Notes under the pieces: generated by a model
What the model was told of the DNA's origin: nothing
The model's database searches: none
What the model saw: only the letters and a program-made list of their open reading frames with translations
Made by a program: the position numbers and the translations under genes
Source of the DNA: UBA5109 sp963975155
GTDB lineage: Bacteria > Pseudomonadota > Gammaproteobacteria > Pseudomonadales > Pseudohongiellaceae
NCBI GenBank assembly: GCA_963975155.1
Contig: CAXBFG010000003.1
Coordinates: 186,001 to 250,000, forward strand
Length of the DNA: 64,000 nt
Direction: 5' to 3'
Part shown: positions 24,779-34,449 of the stretch, piece after piece
Layout of the letters: each line of letters begins with the position of its first letter
Position numbering within the stretch: position 1 is the first letter of the stretch

Positions 24779-26815
24779 ATGGGGGAAAATACCGGCAGTA
24801 GTCACGGTATCGAACAGCAAGCTTCACGTAAAGCATCAAGATCAGAGTGCGCCAATGCAATCAGGGCATTGAGTATGGATGCCGTACAAAAGGCCAACAG
24901 CGGTCACCCGGGTGCTCCGATGGGCATGGCCGATATAGCCGAAGTTCTCTGGCACGACTTTCTGAAACATAACCCTGGCAATCCACGCTGGATAAATCGT
25001 GACCGTTTTATCATGTCCAATGGCCATGGTTCCATGCTGCTTTATTCACTGCTGCATCTAAGCGGCTATGATTTGCCGATTGAAGAACTTGAAAACTTCC
25101 GGCAACTGCATTCCCGTACGCCAGGACATCCCGAATACGGCTACACCCCAGGTATAGAAACGACAACGGGGCCCCTGGGGCAGGGTTTGGCTAATGGTGT
25201 TGGAATGGCTATTGCGGAACGCACTCTGGCGGCACAGTTTAATCGCGACAGCATGAATATCGTGGATCATTTTACCTATGTATTCGCCGGGGATGGCTGC
25301 CTGATGGAAGGCATATCCCATGAAGTGTGTTCCCTGGCTGGCACCTTAAATTTGGGTAAACTGATCGTGTTTTATGATGACAACGGTATCTCGATTGATG
25401 GTGATGTTCAGGAGTGGTTTGCTGATGACACCGCTTTGCGCTTTCAGTCTTATAAGTGGCAAACATTAAATGTTGATGGCCATAATCCGCAGGAAATAGC
25501 AGAGGCTATTCAACGCGCCCAGCAGAATACACAACAGCCAAGCCTGATTATCTGTAAAACCGTTATCGGAAAGGGCTCACCCAACAAGCAGGGCAAAGAG
25601 AGTTCACATGGCTCACCGCTTGGCGAAGATGAAATAAAGATTACCCGGGAAGCCCTGGGCTGGACGCACCCCCCCTTTGTAATACCAGATAATATTTATG
25701 AAACCTGGAATGCACAGGATACGGGCAGGCAGGCAGAGGCGAACTGGCAGTCACTGTTTATGCAATACGAACAGGAATATCCGGAACTCGCCATGGAATT
25801 TATGCGCAGGGTCAGCGGTCAGTTAAGAGGTGATTTCACCGAACAGGCCGATGCCTTCATTCAAGACTGCGCCAAGAAGGGGGAGAGTGTTGCCTCTCGC
25901 AAGGCCTCACAAAATGCTATCGCTGCCTTTGGTGAAATTTTGCCAGAACTGATTGGTGGATCGGCTGATCTGACTGGTTCCAATCTCACCAATTGGTCGG
26001 GCAGCAGAGCCGTCTCCCAACATGCTGATGGCAATTACATTTATTATGGCGTGCGTGAGTTTGGCATGTTCGCCATAAATAACGGTATTGCCTTGCATGG
26101 CGGCTTTATTCCATATGGCGGGACTTTCCTTATTTTCATGGAATACGCCAGGAATGCAGTTCGTATGGCTGCGCTGATGAAACAGCAAAGCATTATGGTT
26201 TTTACGCATGATTCCATAGGGCAGGGAGAAGACGGGCCGACGCATCAGGCGGTGGAACAGCTCAGTAACTTACGTACCACACCGAACATGTCGGTTTGGC
26301 GTCCGGCCGATACGGTGGAAACAGCCGTGGCCTGGAAGGCGTCAATTCTTAAAAAAGATGGACCCAGCGCATTGGTATTGTCGCGACAGGGCCTGCAGCA
26401 TCATGTTCGAACCCAGCAACAGATAGAAAGTATTTCACGTGGGGCTTATATACTTGCCGATTGTGATGGTGAAGCTGAAATCATTGTAATTGCTACGGGA
26501 TCTGAAGTGTCGATCAGCCTGGCTGCCGTGCAGGATGCCCAGGTGAAAGGTATTCGAGTGCGACTGGTTAGCATGCCATCAACCGATGTTTTCGATGCCC
26601 AGGATGAAGACTACAAACAGTCAGTATTACCATCAGCTGTACGCAAGCGTCTGGCGGTGGAAGCTGCACATCAGGATTACTGGTATAAATATGTTGGTCT
26701 GGATGGTGCTGTAATAGGCATGCACAGCTTTGGGGAATCAGCTCCGGGTCCAGTGGTCATGGAGCATTTTGGGTTCACGGCGGAAAATATACTGCGAGCG
26801 ATTGAAAATCTGTGA
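24779..26815 (+). CDS. tkt: Transketolase
   Basis: Transketolase moves two-carbon units between sugar phosphates in the pentose phosphate pathway using thiamine pyrophosphate. The 678-residue protein has the TPP motif GDGCLMEGISHEV...LIVFYDDN, the GPLGQGLANGVGMA stretch and the Pyr-domain motif DSIGQGEDGPTHQ near 480. ATG 24779 has an AGGAG ribosome binding site seven bases upstream. About 15 polar residues precede the usual N-terminus. Its stop overlaps the GTG start of the next gene. It leads a tkt-epd-pgk-fba operon. Confidence 0.96.
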   Translation: MGENTGSSHGIEQQASRKASRSECANAIRALSMDAVQKANSGHPGAPMGMADIAEVLWHDFLKHNPGNPRWINRDRFIMSNGHGSMLLYSLLHLSGYDLPIEELENFRQLHSRTPGHPEYGYTPGIETTTGPLGQGLANGVGMAIAERTLAAQFNRDSMNIVDHFTYVFAGDGCLMEGISHEVCSLAGTLNLGKLIVFYDDNGISIDGDVQEWFADDTALRFQSYKWQTLNVDGHNPQEIAEAIQRAQQNTQQPSLIICKTVIGKGSPNKQGKESSHGSPLGEDEIKITREALGWTHPPFVIPDNIYETWNAQDTGRQAEANWQSLFMQYEQEYPELAMEFMRRVSGQLRGDFTEQADAFIQDCAKKGESVASRKASQNAIAAFGEILPELIGGSADLTGSNLTNWSGSRAVSQHADGNYIYYGVREFGMFAINNGIALHGGFIPYGGTFLIFMEYARNAVRMAALMKQQSIMVFTHDSIGQGEDGPTHQAVEQLSNLRTTPNMSVWRPADTVETAVAWKASILKKDGPSALVLSRQGLQHHVRTQQQIESISRGAYILADCDGEAEIIVIATGSEVSISLAAVQDAQVKGIRVRLVSMPSTDVFDAQDEDYKQSVLPSAVRKRLAVEAAHQDYWYKYVGLDGAVIGMHSFGESAPGPVVMEHFGFTAENILRAIENL

Positions 26816-27825
26816 AAATTGCAATTAATGGATTGGGGCGCATTGGCCGCAATGTGCTTCGGGCTTATTACGAACGTTCTTCATCAGAAAATTTGCAGAT
26901 AGTCACACTTAATGAGCTGGCGGACCTGCCGATGCTTGCCCACCTGATACAATATGACAGCACGCATGGACGGTTTCGTGGCGAGATAAAAAAAGCCGAT
27001 GATCATTTGTTGATTAACAATGATGTGCTTGCAGTTACCCAGATAGAGGATATCAATGAACTAAACTGGCATGGCATCGATCTGGTGCTGGAATGCACAG
27101 GCGTTTATGCGACCCGTGCCGATGCTGAAATTCATCTGAAAAATGGCGCTCGACGGGTGCTGTTTTCACAGCCTGCCACTGCGGATGTGGATGCCACCAT
27201 TGTCTACGGCGTCAATCACCAGACTTTAAAAAAGGCACACACAATTATTTCCGGCGCATCGTGCACCACATACAGTTCTGTGCCGGTTATAAAAAGTCTG
27301 GATGATGCTCTGGGTATTGAGAATGGTGTAATTACTACCATACATTCGGCCATGAATGATCAGCCTTTGATAGATGCCTATCATCACAGCAACCTTCGGC
27401 TGACTCGCAGCGCATTCCAGTCGATTATTCCTGTTGAAACAGCACTCGCCAAAGGAATTGAACGCATACTGCCCAACATGGCCGGGAAATTTGAAGCTCA
27501 GGCAATCAGGGTGCCTACCGTAAATGTTTCCGCAATAGATTTAACTCTGCTGGTAAAAAAAGCCTGCACGATGCAATCCGTGAATCAGATAATCAGGGAG
27601 GCTGCCGATTCCTATCTGCCCGAAGTGCTGGGATATACCGATGAACCTCTGGCATCATGTGATTTCAATCATGACCCCCGTTCAGCAATTGTTGATCTGG
27701 GACAGACCAAGGTCAGTGGCAAACATCTGATAAAAATTCTGGTGTGGTTTGATAATGAGTGGGCTTACGCCAATCGCATGCTTGACCTTGCGGAATTAAT
27801 TGCGGGGCTCGACAGCCAGAACTGA
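26812..27825 (+). CDS. epd: D-erythrose-4-phosphate dehydrogenase (GapB/Epd type)
   Basis: The 337-residue protein belongs to the GAPDH superfamily: GLGRIGRNVLRA NAD motif, catalytic cysteine in GASCTTYSSVPVIK and DNEWAYANRM near the end. It matches E. coli Epd more than GapA in NELADLPMLAHLIQYDSTHG and in IHSAMNDQPLIDAYH, so it probably oxidises erythrose 4-phosphate to 4-phosphoerythronate for pyridoxal phosphate synthesis. The usual NCI after the active-site CTT is YSS here. Translation starts at GTG 26812, overlapping the tkt stop (GTGA). The position before pgk and fba matches the E. coli epd-pgk-fbaA order. A glyceraldehyde 3-phosphate role cannot be excluded. Confidence 0.88.
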   Translation: MKIAINGLGRIGRNVLRAYYERSSSENLQIVTLNELADLPMLAHLIQYDSTHGRFRGEIKKADDHLLINNDVLAVTQIEDINELNWHGIDLVLECTGVYATRADAEIHLKNGARRVLFSQPATADVDATIVYGVNHQTLKKAHTIISGASCTTYSSVPVIKSLDDALGIENGVITTIHSAMNDQPLIDAYHHSNLRLTRSAFQSIIPVETALAKGIERILPNMAGKFEAQAIRVPTVNVSAIDLTLLVKKACTMQSVNQIIREAADSYLPEVLGYTDEPLASCDFNHDPRSAIVDLGQTKVSGKHLIKILVWFDNEWAYANRMLDLAELIAGLDSQN

Positions 27826-27865
27826 AATGACTGCGCAGCATTATAAGCTGCATGGTGGAGCGACA

Positions 27866-29047
27866 ATGTCAGTAAGATCTATAGAACAAACTGAATTAAA
27901 CGGAAAACGCATCCTTATCCGTGAAGATTTAAATGTACCACTTAAAGCAGGCAAAATTATCAATGATGCCCGCATACGAGCGGCCATACCGACGATCAAA
28001 TATGCGCTTGAAAAGGGCGCTGCTGTCATGTTGATGTCGCACCTTGGTCGTCCGACTGAAGGCTTGTCGATTTCACAACAAGGGGAAGCATCTCTGCAAC
28101 CCGTTGCCCAGCGTTTATCAGAATTACTGAATTTGCCAGTAGCTTTGATGGCCCAGGATTTTTCGGCACAGGATGCAGCGAAATTAACAGCGGGGAGCTG
28201 TGTATTGCTGGAAAATGTGCGCTGCAATATTGGTGAAAAAGCCAATAGTGATGAATTGTCACAATATTACGCCAGTCTTTGTGATGTGTTTGTAATGGAT
28301 GCTTTTGGCACGGCGCATCGTGCGCAGGCCAGCACCTGTGGTGTGGCAAAATATGCTGCACAGGCCTGCGCCGGTTTGTTGCTGGCAGCTGAATTAAAAG
28401 CATTGCACAAGGCCATGGCAGAACCAGCCAGACCAATGCTGGCAATCGTCGGTGGCGCCAAAGTCTCCAGTAAATTAATGGTGCTGGAGGCATTGGCCAA
28501 AAAAGTTGATCACCTGATCGTTGGAGGAGGGATCGCAAATACTTTTCTTGCAGCAGCAGGTTTCAGGGTTGGAAAATCTCTTTACGAGGAGAATATGCTA
28601 GATCAAGCCAGGGAAATTATGAATTTGACCAATATCCCCCTGCCCAGGGATGTGGCGGTGGCCAAAGAATTCTCAGCTTCAGCCAGTGCAGAAATCAAGG
28701 CAATTGCCGATATTGCCGAGGATGATATGATTCTGGATGTTGGTCCGCAAACGATCAGCGATTTTGTGAGTACCATTGCTGCTATGCAAACCATACTCTG
28801 GAACGGACCGCTCGGTGTTTTTGAGTTTGATGCTTTTGCTGCTGGAACAAAGGCTGTTGCCGAAGCCATTGCAGCCAATAGCGGATTTTCTATTGCCGGC
28901 GGCGGCGAAACCATTACGGCAATTGAGCTATACCAAATCAGGGATAAGGTCTCCTATATATCGACGGGTGGCGGGGCATTTTTAGAATTTGTCGAAGGGA
29001 AGGTTCTGCCGGCAGTTGCCATCCTTGAAGAACGAAGCGCTAATTAA
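27866..29047 (+). CDS. pgk: Phosphoglycerate kinase
   Basis: Pgk transfers phosphate between 1,3-bisphosphoglycerate and ADP. The start MSVRSIEQTELNGKRILIREDLNVPL at ATG 27866 has GGAG nine bases upstream and fits the usual N-terminus; in-frame codons from 27827 and 27800 would extend it without conservation. The 393-residue protein has the RxDxNVP motif, MSHLGRP, DAFGTAHRAQAST, IVGGAKVSSK and the nucleotide-binding GGGETITAIE (GGGD-type). It is 40 bases after epd. Confidence 0.97.
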   Translation: MSVRSIEQTELNGKRILIREDLNVPLKAGKIINDARIRAAIPTIKYALEKGAAVMLMSHLGRPTEGLSISQQGEASLQPVAQRLSELLNLPVALMAQDFSAQDAAKLTAGSCVLLENVRCNIGEKANSDELSQYYASLCDVFVMDAFGTAHRAQASTCGVAKYAAQACAGLLLAAELKALHKAMAEPARPMLAIVGGAKVSSKLMVLEALAKKVDHLIVGGGIANTFLAAAGFRVGKSLYEENMLDQAREIMNLTNIPLPRDVAVAKEFSASASAEIKAIADIAEDDMILDVGPQTISDFVSTIAAMQTILWNGPLGVFEFDAFAAGTKAVAEAIAANSGFSIAGGGETITAIELYQIRDKVSYISTGGGAFLEFVEGKVLPAVAILEERSAN

Positions 29048-29121
29048 TCTCAAATTTGCAAGCTAAAACTTTCATAATGCACAGTTAAAAATACAGGAAC
29101 AAACTAAAAGGAAATACAGAC

Positions 29122-30192
29122 ATGGCTCTAATCAGTTTACGACAATTACTTGATCATGCTGCCGAACACGACTACGGCGTGCCGGCGTTTAATGTCAATA
29201 ATCTGGAACAGGTGCGCGCCATTATGATGGGCGCCGATGAAATGAATAGCCCGGTGATTTTGCAGGCATCAGCGGGAGCCCGAAAATATGCAGGTTCGAA
29301 TTTTTTGAAGCATCTGATTCAGGCTGCGATTGAAGAATTTCCTCATGTGCCGATTGTGATGCATCAGGATCACGGTGTATCTCCGGCCGTTTGTCAGCGC
29401 TCCATACAATTGGGTTTTTCATCGGTCATGATGGATGGTTCGCTGGGCGAGGATGGTAAAACACCTATGGATTACGACTATAACGTCGAAGTCACGGCCC
29501 TGACGGTAAAAATGGCGCACGCCTGTGGAGTATCTGTGGAAGGTGAACTGGGTTGCCTGGGTTCTCTGGAGTCCGGAATGGCCGGCGAAGAGGATGGTCA
29601 TGGCGCGGAAGGTAAGTTATCCATGGAACAGTTGCTGACTGATCCTGAAGAAGCCGCCCAATTTGTGGCAGCAACTCAGGTTGATGCTTTAGCTATTGCT
29701 GTAGGAACCAGCCACGGAGCCTATAAGTTCAGTCGTCCGCCTACTGGTGATATTCTGGCGATTGAACGCATCAAGGAAATCCATCAGCGTATTCCCAACA
29801 CGCATTTGGTGATGCATGGTTCATCTTCTGTGCCACAGGAATGGCTGGCTATCATCAACGAATTTGGTGGTGAAATTCCTGAAACCTATGGTGTGCCTGT
29901 AGAAGAAATCCAGGAAGGCATTCGCAACGGTGTACGAAAAGTAAATATTGATACTGATTTGCGTCTGGCTTCAACCGGGGCAGTGAGGAAGTTCCTGGCC
30001 GAAAATAAAGCAGAATTTGATCCTCGTAAATTTCTGACGCCGACAATAGTTGCAATGAAGGATGTTGTTAAGGCGCGATTGGAGGCCTTCGGAACAGCCG
30101 GCCAGATTGCCAAGATCGGCAAGATATATAACCTTGAAGAAATGTCCGGAAAATATGCTGCCGGGGAGTTTTCAGCAAAGGTAAAAAGCTAA
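29122..30192 (+). CDS. fba: Class II fructose-bisphosphate aldolase
   Basis: The enzyme cleaves or forms fructose 1,6-bisphosphate. The 356-residue protein has the zinc-site MHQDHG near 80-85, a second site in CVSVEGELGCLGSLESG, and the phosphate loop with NIDTDLRLASTGAVRKF. This is the class IIB / Calvin-cycle-type sequence rather than the E. coli FbaA type. A polar ATG start has AAGGAAA upstream. No pyruvate kinase gene lies between pgk and fba, unlike some relatives. It ends the sugar-phosphate operon. Confidence 0.95.
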   Translation: MALISLRQLLDHAAEHDYGVPAFNVNNLEQVRAIMMGADEMNSPVILQASAGARKYAGSNFLKHLIQAAIEEFPHVPIVMHQDHGVSPAVCQRSIQLGFSSVMMDGSLGEDGKTPMDYDYNVEVTALTVKMAHACGVSVEGELGCLGSLESGMAGEEDGHGAEGKLSMEQLLTDPEEAAQFVAATQVDALAIAVGTSHGAYKFSRPPTGDILAIERIKEIHQRIPNTHLVMHGSSSVPQEWLAIINEFGGEIPETYGVPVEEIQEGIRNGVRKVNIDTDLRLASTGAVRKFLAENKAEFDPRKFLTPTIVAMKDVVKARLEAFGTAGQIAKIGKIYNLEEMSGKYAAGEFSAKVKS

Positions 30193-30344
30193 TACAGGAA
30201 AGCGTTTGCATCAGTAAATAGTAGTGCGTGCAGTCCTGTGTAAATAAGGAAAAAAAATGCACAGATAATTCCTGGCTGTTAAAAGCTGGCAATGATGTAG
30301 TATGCTTTTTCCGGAATCATAATAAACCCCTCAGGAGCATAATA

Positions 30345-31265
30345 ATGAAAAGAATCATCCTGCTTTTTGTATTTTCAGTATTCAGCATTACCGCGTTAGC
30401 GCAATATCCGATCCCCCAGCAAAGTCCGTCTATGGCCATGAACGCCCAGGAGCGTGCCAACCTGGAATTTGTGCATGACTTCTGGCGTGATATCGTTAAT
30501 GGCGGCAATCTGGATATCGCCACCAATTACATACCGGCCAGTTTCATTTCCAGAAACCCTAATGTAGGTGCCGGACGGGATGCCTTTATTGCAACATTAA
30601 GAACGAATCCCGGCTTGATACAAAACCGAGGCCAGACCACACCTGAAGTTCAGATTGCCAAAAATGAATATGTTTTTTTTATGTGGGCAAGTTTTATTAT
30701 TGACCCGATGGAGCCAGCACATATCTATAAATACAACACCATTGACCTGTTCAGGTTAGATAATGGCAAGATCGTAGAACATTGGGATGGCGCTCATAAA
30801 GTTGTAGATGCAGATTTCGGAGCCAAAGGCATGGGTGGCGGGGTCTATAACGATTCAAGAAACCTTAGTGCACAAGAGCAGGAAACACTTCGAATCGGTC
30901 AGATTGAATTCAGGGACATACTGCAATTTGGTCAGGCAGAACTAGCCCGGGAATATTTTGCTCCAGGCTATATGCAGCATAATATGAATGTTCCAGGAGG
31001 CCTGGAAGGTTTCATGGGCTTTTTCGGAGGTCGTGACTCACGTCCATTAACGGGAGAGTGGATTACGCCACCAACGCTTGAATTGATTCAGGGCAACTTC
31101 TATCTGAAGTTTGACCAGCGTTTTGAGGATGATGCCGATTCAGGCGGGCAAAATGTATATTATCGTTTCGACATGGTCCGGGTCGATGATGGCTTGATTC
31201 AGGAGCACTGGGATGTGGCATTCCCCAGAGGGATTGGCAGCCCGAATGGCGGCATCACAAGATAA
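30345..31265 (+). CDS. Exported protein with two SnoaL/NTF2-like domains
   Basis: ATG 30345 has AGGAG upstream and opens a clear Sec signal peptide (MKRIILLFVFSVFSITALAQ). The mature protein of about 286 residues contains two copies of an NTF2-like fold: the first from NLEFVHDFWRDIVNGG (about 45-165) and the second from QIEFRDILQFGQAELA (about 180-300). Each includes an HWD motif near its end (KIVEHWDGAHK and LIQEHWDVAFP), typical of SnoaL-like proteins. Many such proteins bind or isomerise small polyketide-like or steroid-like ligands; no substrate can be assigned. An upstream in-frame region from 30228 is not needed. Confidence 0.85.
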   Translation: MKRIILLFVFSVFSITALAQYPIPQQSPSMAMNAQERANLEFVHDFWRDIVNGGNLDIATNYIPASFISRNPNVGAGRDAFIATLRTNPGLIQNRGQTTPEVQIAKNEYVFFMWASFIIDPMEPAHIYKYNTIDLFRLDNGKIVEHWDGAHKVVDADFGAKGMGGGVYNDSRNLSAQEQETLRIGQIEFRDILQFGQAELAREYFAPGYMQHNMNVPGGLEGFMGFFGGRDSRPLTGEWITPPTLELIQGNFYLKFDQRFEDDADSGGQNVYYRFDMVRVDDGLIQEHWDVAFPRGIGSPNGGITR

Positions 31266-31275
31266 ATTACTGCTG

Positions 31276-31308
31276 CGTTATGTGCTTGGTTTAAGCGAGC
31301 ACATAACG
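31276..31308 (+). terminator. Hairpin after the NTF2-like gene
   Basis: CGTTATGTGCT (31276-31286) and AGCACATAACG (31298-31308) form a perfect 11-bp stem with an 11-base loop, followed by TGGTTTTAAATTT. It lies 11 bases after the stop of the NTF2-like gene and probably ends that transcript, though the T-tract is interrupted. Confidence 0.6.
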
Positions 31309-31389
31309 TGGTTTTAAATTTCCACGCCTTCATCCATTTGCCAGACAATGATTTATGGCTGAAAGGTATTCAGGTATCAGGAGACAATA

Positions 31390-32373
31390 ATGAAGTCGCA
31401 GTCCTATTTAAATTTTGCTCTGGCCATAGCCCTCAGCCTGGCAATCTACCCAGCGAGCCTGTTAGCTCACGATGGTCCGCATGCACAATCAGTTAGTATT
31501 CCTCACCTGATGGTAGAAGATCTGGATGCCGCCTTGGCTTTTTATAATGGCGTGCTGGGTTTTGAGCTGACGCGTCCCTTAGGTGAGCCAATGCCCAATC
31601 AAATGGCCGGTAACGGAGAAGGCAGGATGCGCGTAATGATAGTAGGAGCTCCAGCCATTGCCACCAGCTTTGAGCTGGTTGAATGGTCAAATATTCCTAC
31701 TAGGTCCCAACAGCTCAGTATCTATGATCCAGGTGCTTTTATGATTGCAGTTTCTGTTCCAGACATTACCAGGATGCTGGATGGTGCGCGTGAGCTTGGC
31801 CTGGAAATATTAACCGAAGACGGGGACTATATTGTAAGAGGCGGCGTTAATAAATATGCCATGATCCGTGATGCCGATGGCTATACTGTTGAGCTGGTAG
31901 AAACAGAGTCTTCACGAATGCAGGCAGGCATCAGCAATGTGGCGTGGTTTCTAACAGTAGAAAATCTTGATGAGACTGTTGAGTTTTATAATCAGGCTTT
32001 TGGTTTGCAAATGGCTGCGCCGGGTGCTGCTGGATCAACACCTGAATACGTGACTTCACTCTTTGATAATGATGAGTTGCTGACCATGCGTATGGCACGG
32101 GGTACTTTCCCCAATACTGAATTTACCTTGAATTTTCAGGAATTTACCGGGCCTGAGCGGAGAAAGGCCAATGGAGGAGTGGAGGATCCAGGTGAGGCTC
32201 TACTACTGATATCAGTAGATAATTTTCCGATGGCTCTGGAAAAAATTAATGAATTCGGCGGTATCGTTGGCCTGGGATCGATGTCTGCGGAGCTGCCTGA
32301 AGGTGTGAACTATTCATGGGGGCATGATCCCAATGGCATGTTATTACGAATATCGCCTCCTGCAGACAGATAG
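31390..32373 (+). CDS. Exported protein with two VOC (glyoxalase-like) domains
   Basis: The 327-residue product has a signal peptide (MKSQSYLNFALAIALSLAIYPASLLA). The mature part holds two VOC modules. The first starts at SIPHLMVEDLDAALAFYNG and ends near EDGYTVELVE-like sequence (DADGYTVELVETE, about 170-182). The second starts at VAWFLTVENLDETVEFYNQ and ends with DPNGMLLRI. Two modules in one chain are the normal unit for a VOC active site. Secreted VOC proteins are uncommon; the role is unknown. It lies beside another exported tandem-domain protein with which it may share a function. Confidence 0.85.
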   Translation: MKSQSYLNFALAIALSLAIYPASLLAHDGPHAQSVSIPHLMVEDLDAALAFYNGVLGFELTRPLGEPMPNQMAGNGEGRMRVMIVGAPAIATSFELVEWSNIPTRSQQLSIYDPGAFMIAVSVPDITRMLDGARELGLEILTEDGDYIVRGGVNKYAMIRDADGYTVELVETESSRMQAGISNVAWFLTVENLDETVEFYNQAFGLQMAAPGAAGSTPEYVTSLFDNDELLTMRMARGTFPNTEFTLNFQEFTGPERRKANGGVEDPGEALLLISVDNFPMALEKINEFGGIVGLGSMSAELPEGVNYSWGHDPNGMLLRISPPADR

Positions 32374-32392
32374 AATACTCAGCTTATAAAAT

Positions 32393-32431
32393 AAAGCCCG
32401 CTTGATCGAAAGATTATCGGGCTTTTTTTTT
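32393..32431 (+). terminator. Intrinsic terminator after the VOC protein gene
   Basis: AAAGCCCG (32393-32400) and CGGGCTTT (32418-32425) form an 8-bp stem; the T-run of nine starts within the right arm and extends to 32431. It follows the VOC gene stop by about 20 bases and should separate it from the aldo/keto reductase gene. Confidence 0.85.
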
Positions 32432-32480
32432 GTACAATTACCAGCTCACTCTAATAATCTTAAAAAGACAGGAAATTACT

Positions 32481-33473
32481 GTGCAACAACGCGTTATTGG
32501 TTCCACTGAAGTTACAGCCATTGGTTTTGGCTGTATGTCGCTATCACATGCTTATGGCCCGGCTCAGGAAAAAAAAGCCGCCCATAAAATTCTGCATAAG
32601 GCGCTGGATACAGGCTATACCCTGCTGGATACAGCGGCCCTTTATGGTTTCGGAGCAAATGAAGAATTGCTTGGCGATGCGCTCCAGGATCGACGCAATG
32701 AATATTTTTTAGCCAGTAAGTGCGGCCTGTTTAAAAACAGTGAAGGAAAGCGCGAAATAAATGGTCGTCCTGAAGTCATTAAAAAAACCTGTGAAGACAG
32801 CCTGCGACGCTTAAAGACTGAGCATATCGATTTGTATTATTTACACCGCATGGATAAAAAAGTGCCAATAGAGGACAGTGTTGGCGCTCTGTCTGAACTG
32901 GTCACTGAAGGTAAAATTGGCCTTATAGGTTTATCTGAAGTTTCAGCTGAGACAGTACAGAAGGCGCACGCGATTCACCCGGTCGCAGCGCTGCAAAATG
33001 AATATTCCTTGTGGTCAAGAAATCCGGAAATTGCATCTTTGGCTTTGTGCGAAAAACTTGGCATTGCCTACGTGGCCTTTTCGCCGGTCGCCCGAGGCTT
33101 CCTGACAGATTCACCTCCGGCACCAGAACTTATGGCAGAAGGCGATATACGTCGTGGTATGCCGCGTTTTCAGGGTGAAGCCTACCAACACAATCTAAGT
33201 TTGTTGGGCAAATTTGCTGAACTTGCCGAGCGGCAGGGTTGTACCCGTTCACAATTGGCGCTGGCCTGGCTGCTGACTCGCGGTAAACATGTCATTCCTA
33301 TTCCGGGTTCAACATCCGCAGCTCATCTGGAGGAGAATTTCGCTGCTGGTGATGTGCAACTGGATAAAGTCATAGTTGAAGAGTTGGATGCACTTATTAA
33401 TCAGAATACAGTGCATGGTGAACGGTATCATGCGGCGTCGATGGCTGAGATTGATACTGAGAACTTTGAATAA
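32481..33473 (+). CDS. Aldo/keto reductase
   Basis: The 330-residue protein is an NADPH-dependent TIM-barrel reductase. The catalytic tetrad is visible: Asp in LLDTAALYG, Tyr in the same segment, Lys in ASKCGLF and His in YYLHRMDK. The C-terminal IPIPGSTSAAHLEEN binds the cofactor phosphate. It matches the AKR13/YajO-like group. GTG 32481 with AGGAAA upstream is chosen; the in-frame region from 32430 falls in the terminator and lacks a ribosome binding site. It is monocistronic and converges on rpiA. Confidence 0.9.
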   Translation: MQQRVIGSTEVTAIGFGCMSLSHAYGPAQEKKAAHKILHKALDTGYTLLDTAALYGFGANEELLGDALQDRRNEYFLASKCGLFKNSEGKREINGRPEVIKKTCEDSLRRLKTEHIDLYYLHRMDKKVPIEDSVGALSELVTEGKIGLIGLSEVSAETVQKAHAIHPVAALQNEYSLWSRNPEIASLALCEKLGIAYVAFSPVARGFLTDSPPAPELMAEGDIRRGMPRFQGEAYQHNLSLLGKFAELAERQGCTRSQLALAWLLTRGKHVIPIPGSTSAAHLEENFAAGDVQLDKVIVEELDALINQNTVHGERYHAASMAEIDTENFE

Positions 33474-33522
33474 GGTACTAAAAGCAAATTATATTAAGGC
33501 AAATTGATTGCCCGGCATGTGC

Positions 33523-34200
33523 TTATTTTGGGGCATAGAGTTCCTCCACGCCACTTTCCCTACTTAGCAATAATATATCTGCCGGGCGCTGAGCAAATAA
33601 ACCATTGCTGACGACGCCGACAATCTGGTTCAGATCGCTTTCCAGTTTACGGGGTTCGGTAATCGACATATTGTAGATATCGATAATGATATTGCCGTTA
33701 TCTGTAAGCACCCCCTCCCTGTAGACCGGATCACCACCCAGTTTCACGATCTGTCTGCCAACATGACTGCGCGCCATAGGGATTACTTCAACAGGCAGTG
33801 GAAATGTGCCCAATACCTTTACGTATTTACTTTCATCTGCGATGCAAATAAATTCTTTGGCAACTGCGGCTATAATTTTTTCACGTGTAAGAGCTGCGCC
33901 TCCGCCTTTGATGAGTTGTAAATAGTCATTTGCCTCATCGGCTCCGTCAATATAAACAGTCACTTCATCAACGCTGTTAAGTTCAAAGACTGGTATGCCG
34001 TGCTCCTTGAGCCGTTGGCTGGTTGCTTCAGAACTGGCCACAGTTGCTGCCACCTTGTGTTTGACCTGAGCCAGGCAGTCAATAAATAAATTAGCTGTTG
34101 AGCCTGTGCCAACACCGATCACGCTGTCTTCATTTAAATATGGCTGAATACGCTCGAAAGCGGCTATTGCTACTGCCTTTTTTAATTCATCCTGGGTCAT
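33523..34200 (-). CDS. rpiA: Ribose-5-phosphate isomerase A
   Basis: RpiA interconverts ribose 5-phosphate and ribulose 5-phosphate. The 225-residue protein has GVGTGSTANLFI near 25-36, the catalytic YIDGADEAN near 80-88 and KGGGAALTREKI near 94-105. Length and motifs match E. coli RpiA (219 aa). It converges on the aldo/keto reductase gene and is 5' adjacent to a divergent 31-residue membrane protein gene, followed by the ygfA-6S-zapA locus, an order also seen in enterobacteria. Confidence 0.96.
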   Translation of the reverse strand: MTQDELKKAVAIAAFERIQPYLNEDSVIGVGTGSTANLFIDCLAQVKHKVAATVASSEATSQRLKEHGIPVFELNSVDEVTVYIDGADEANDYLQLIKGGGAALTREKIIAAVAKEFICIADESKYVKVLGTFPLPVEVIPMARSHVGRQIVKLGGDPVYREGVLTDNGNIIIDIYNMSITEPRKLESDLNQIVGVVSNGLFAQRPADILLLSRESGVEELYAPK

Positions 34201-34449
34201 AAGTTGGGCTCGGTTCTGTTCTTAGGCTGTTATCTGGTGTTTTGAGAGTCTAACGGAGTTGTCACGTGCTGGCGAGAACTGCGTATGGATAAGCACGCGT
34301 GTTTGTAAATAATGGGAGTAGCACACTAAAACTATAAGATAAGTGTTGTGCAGTATAAAAAAACTATATATAGTTCAGCACGTTGTGGGATATAACTTAA
34401 AATAATTATTAAGTTTAACTTCTAACTTTAAGATTTATAGGGGTAATTA

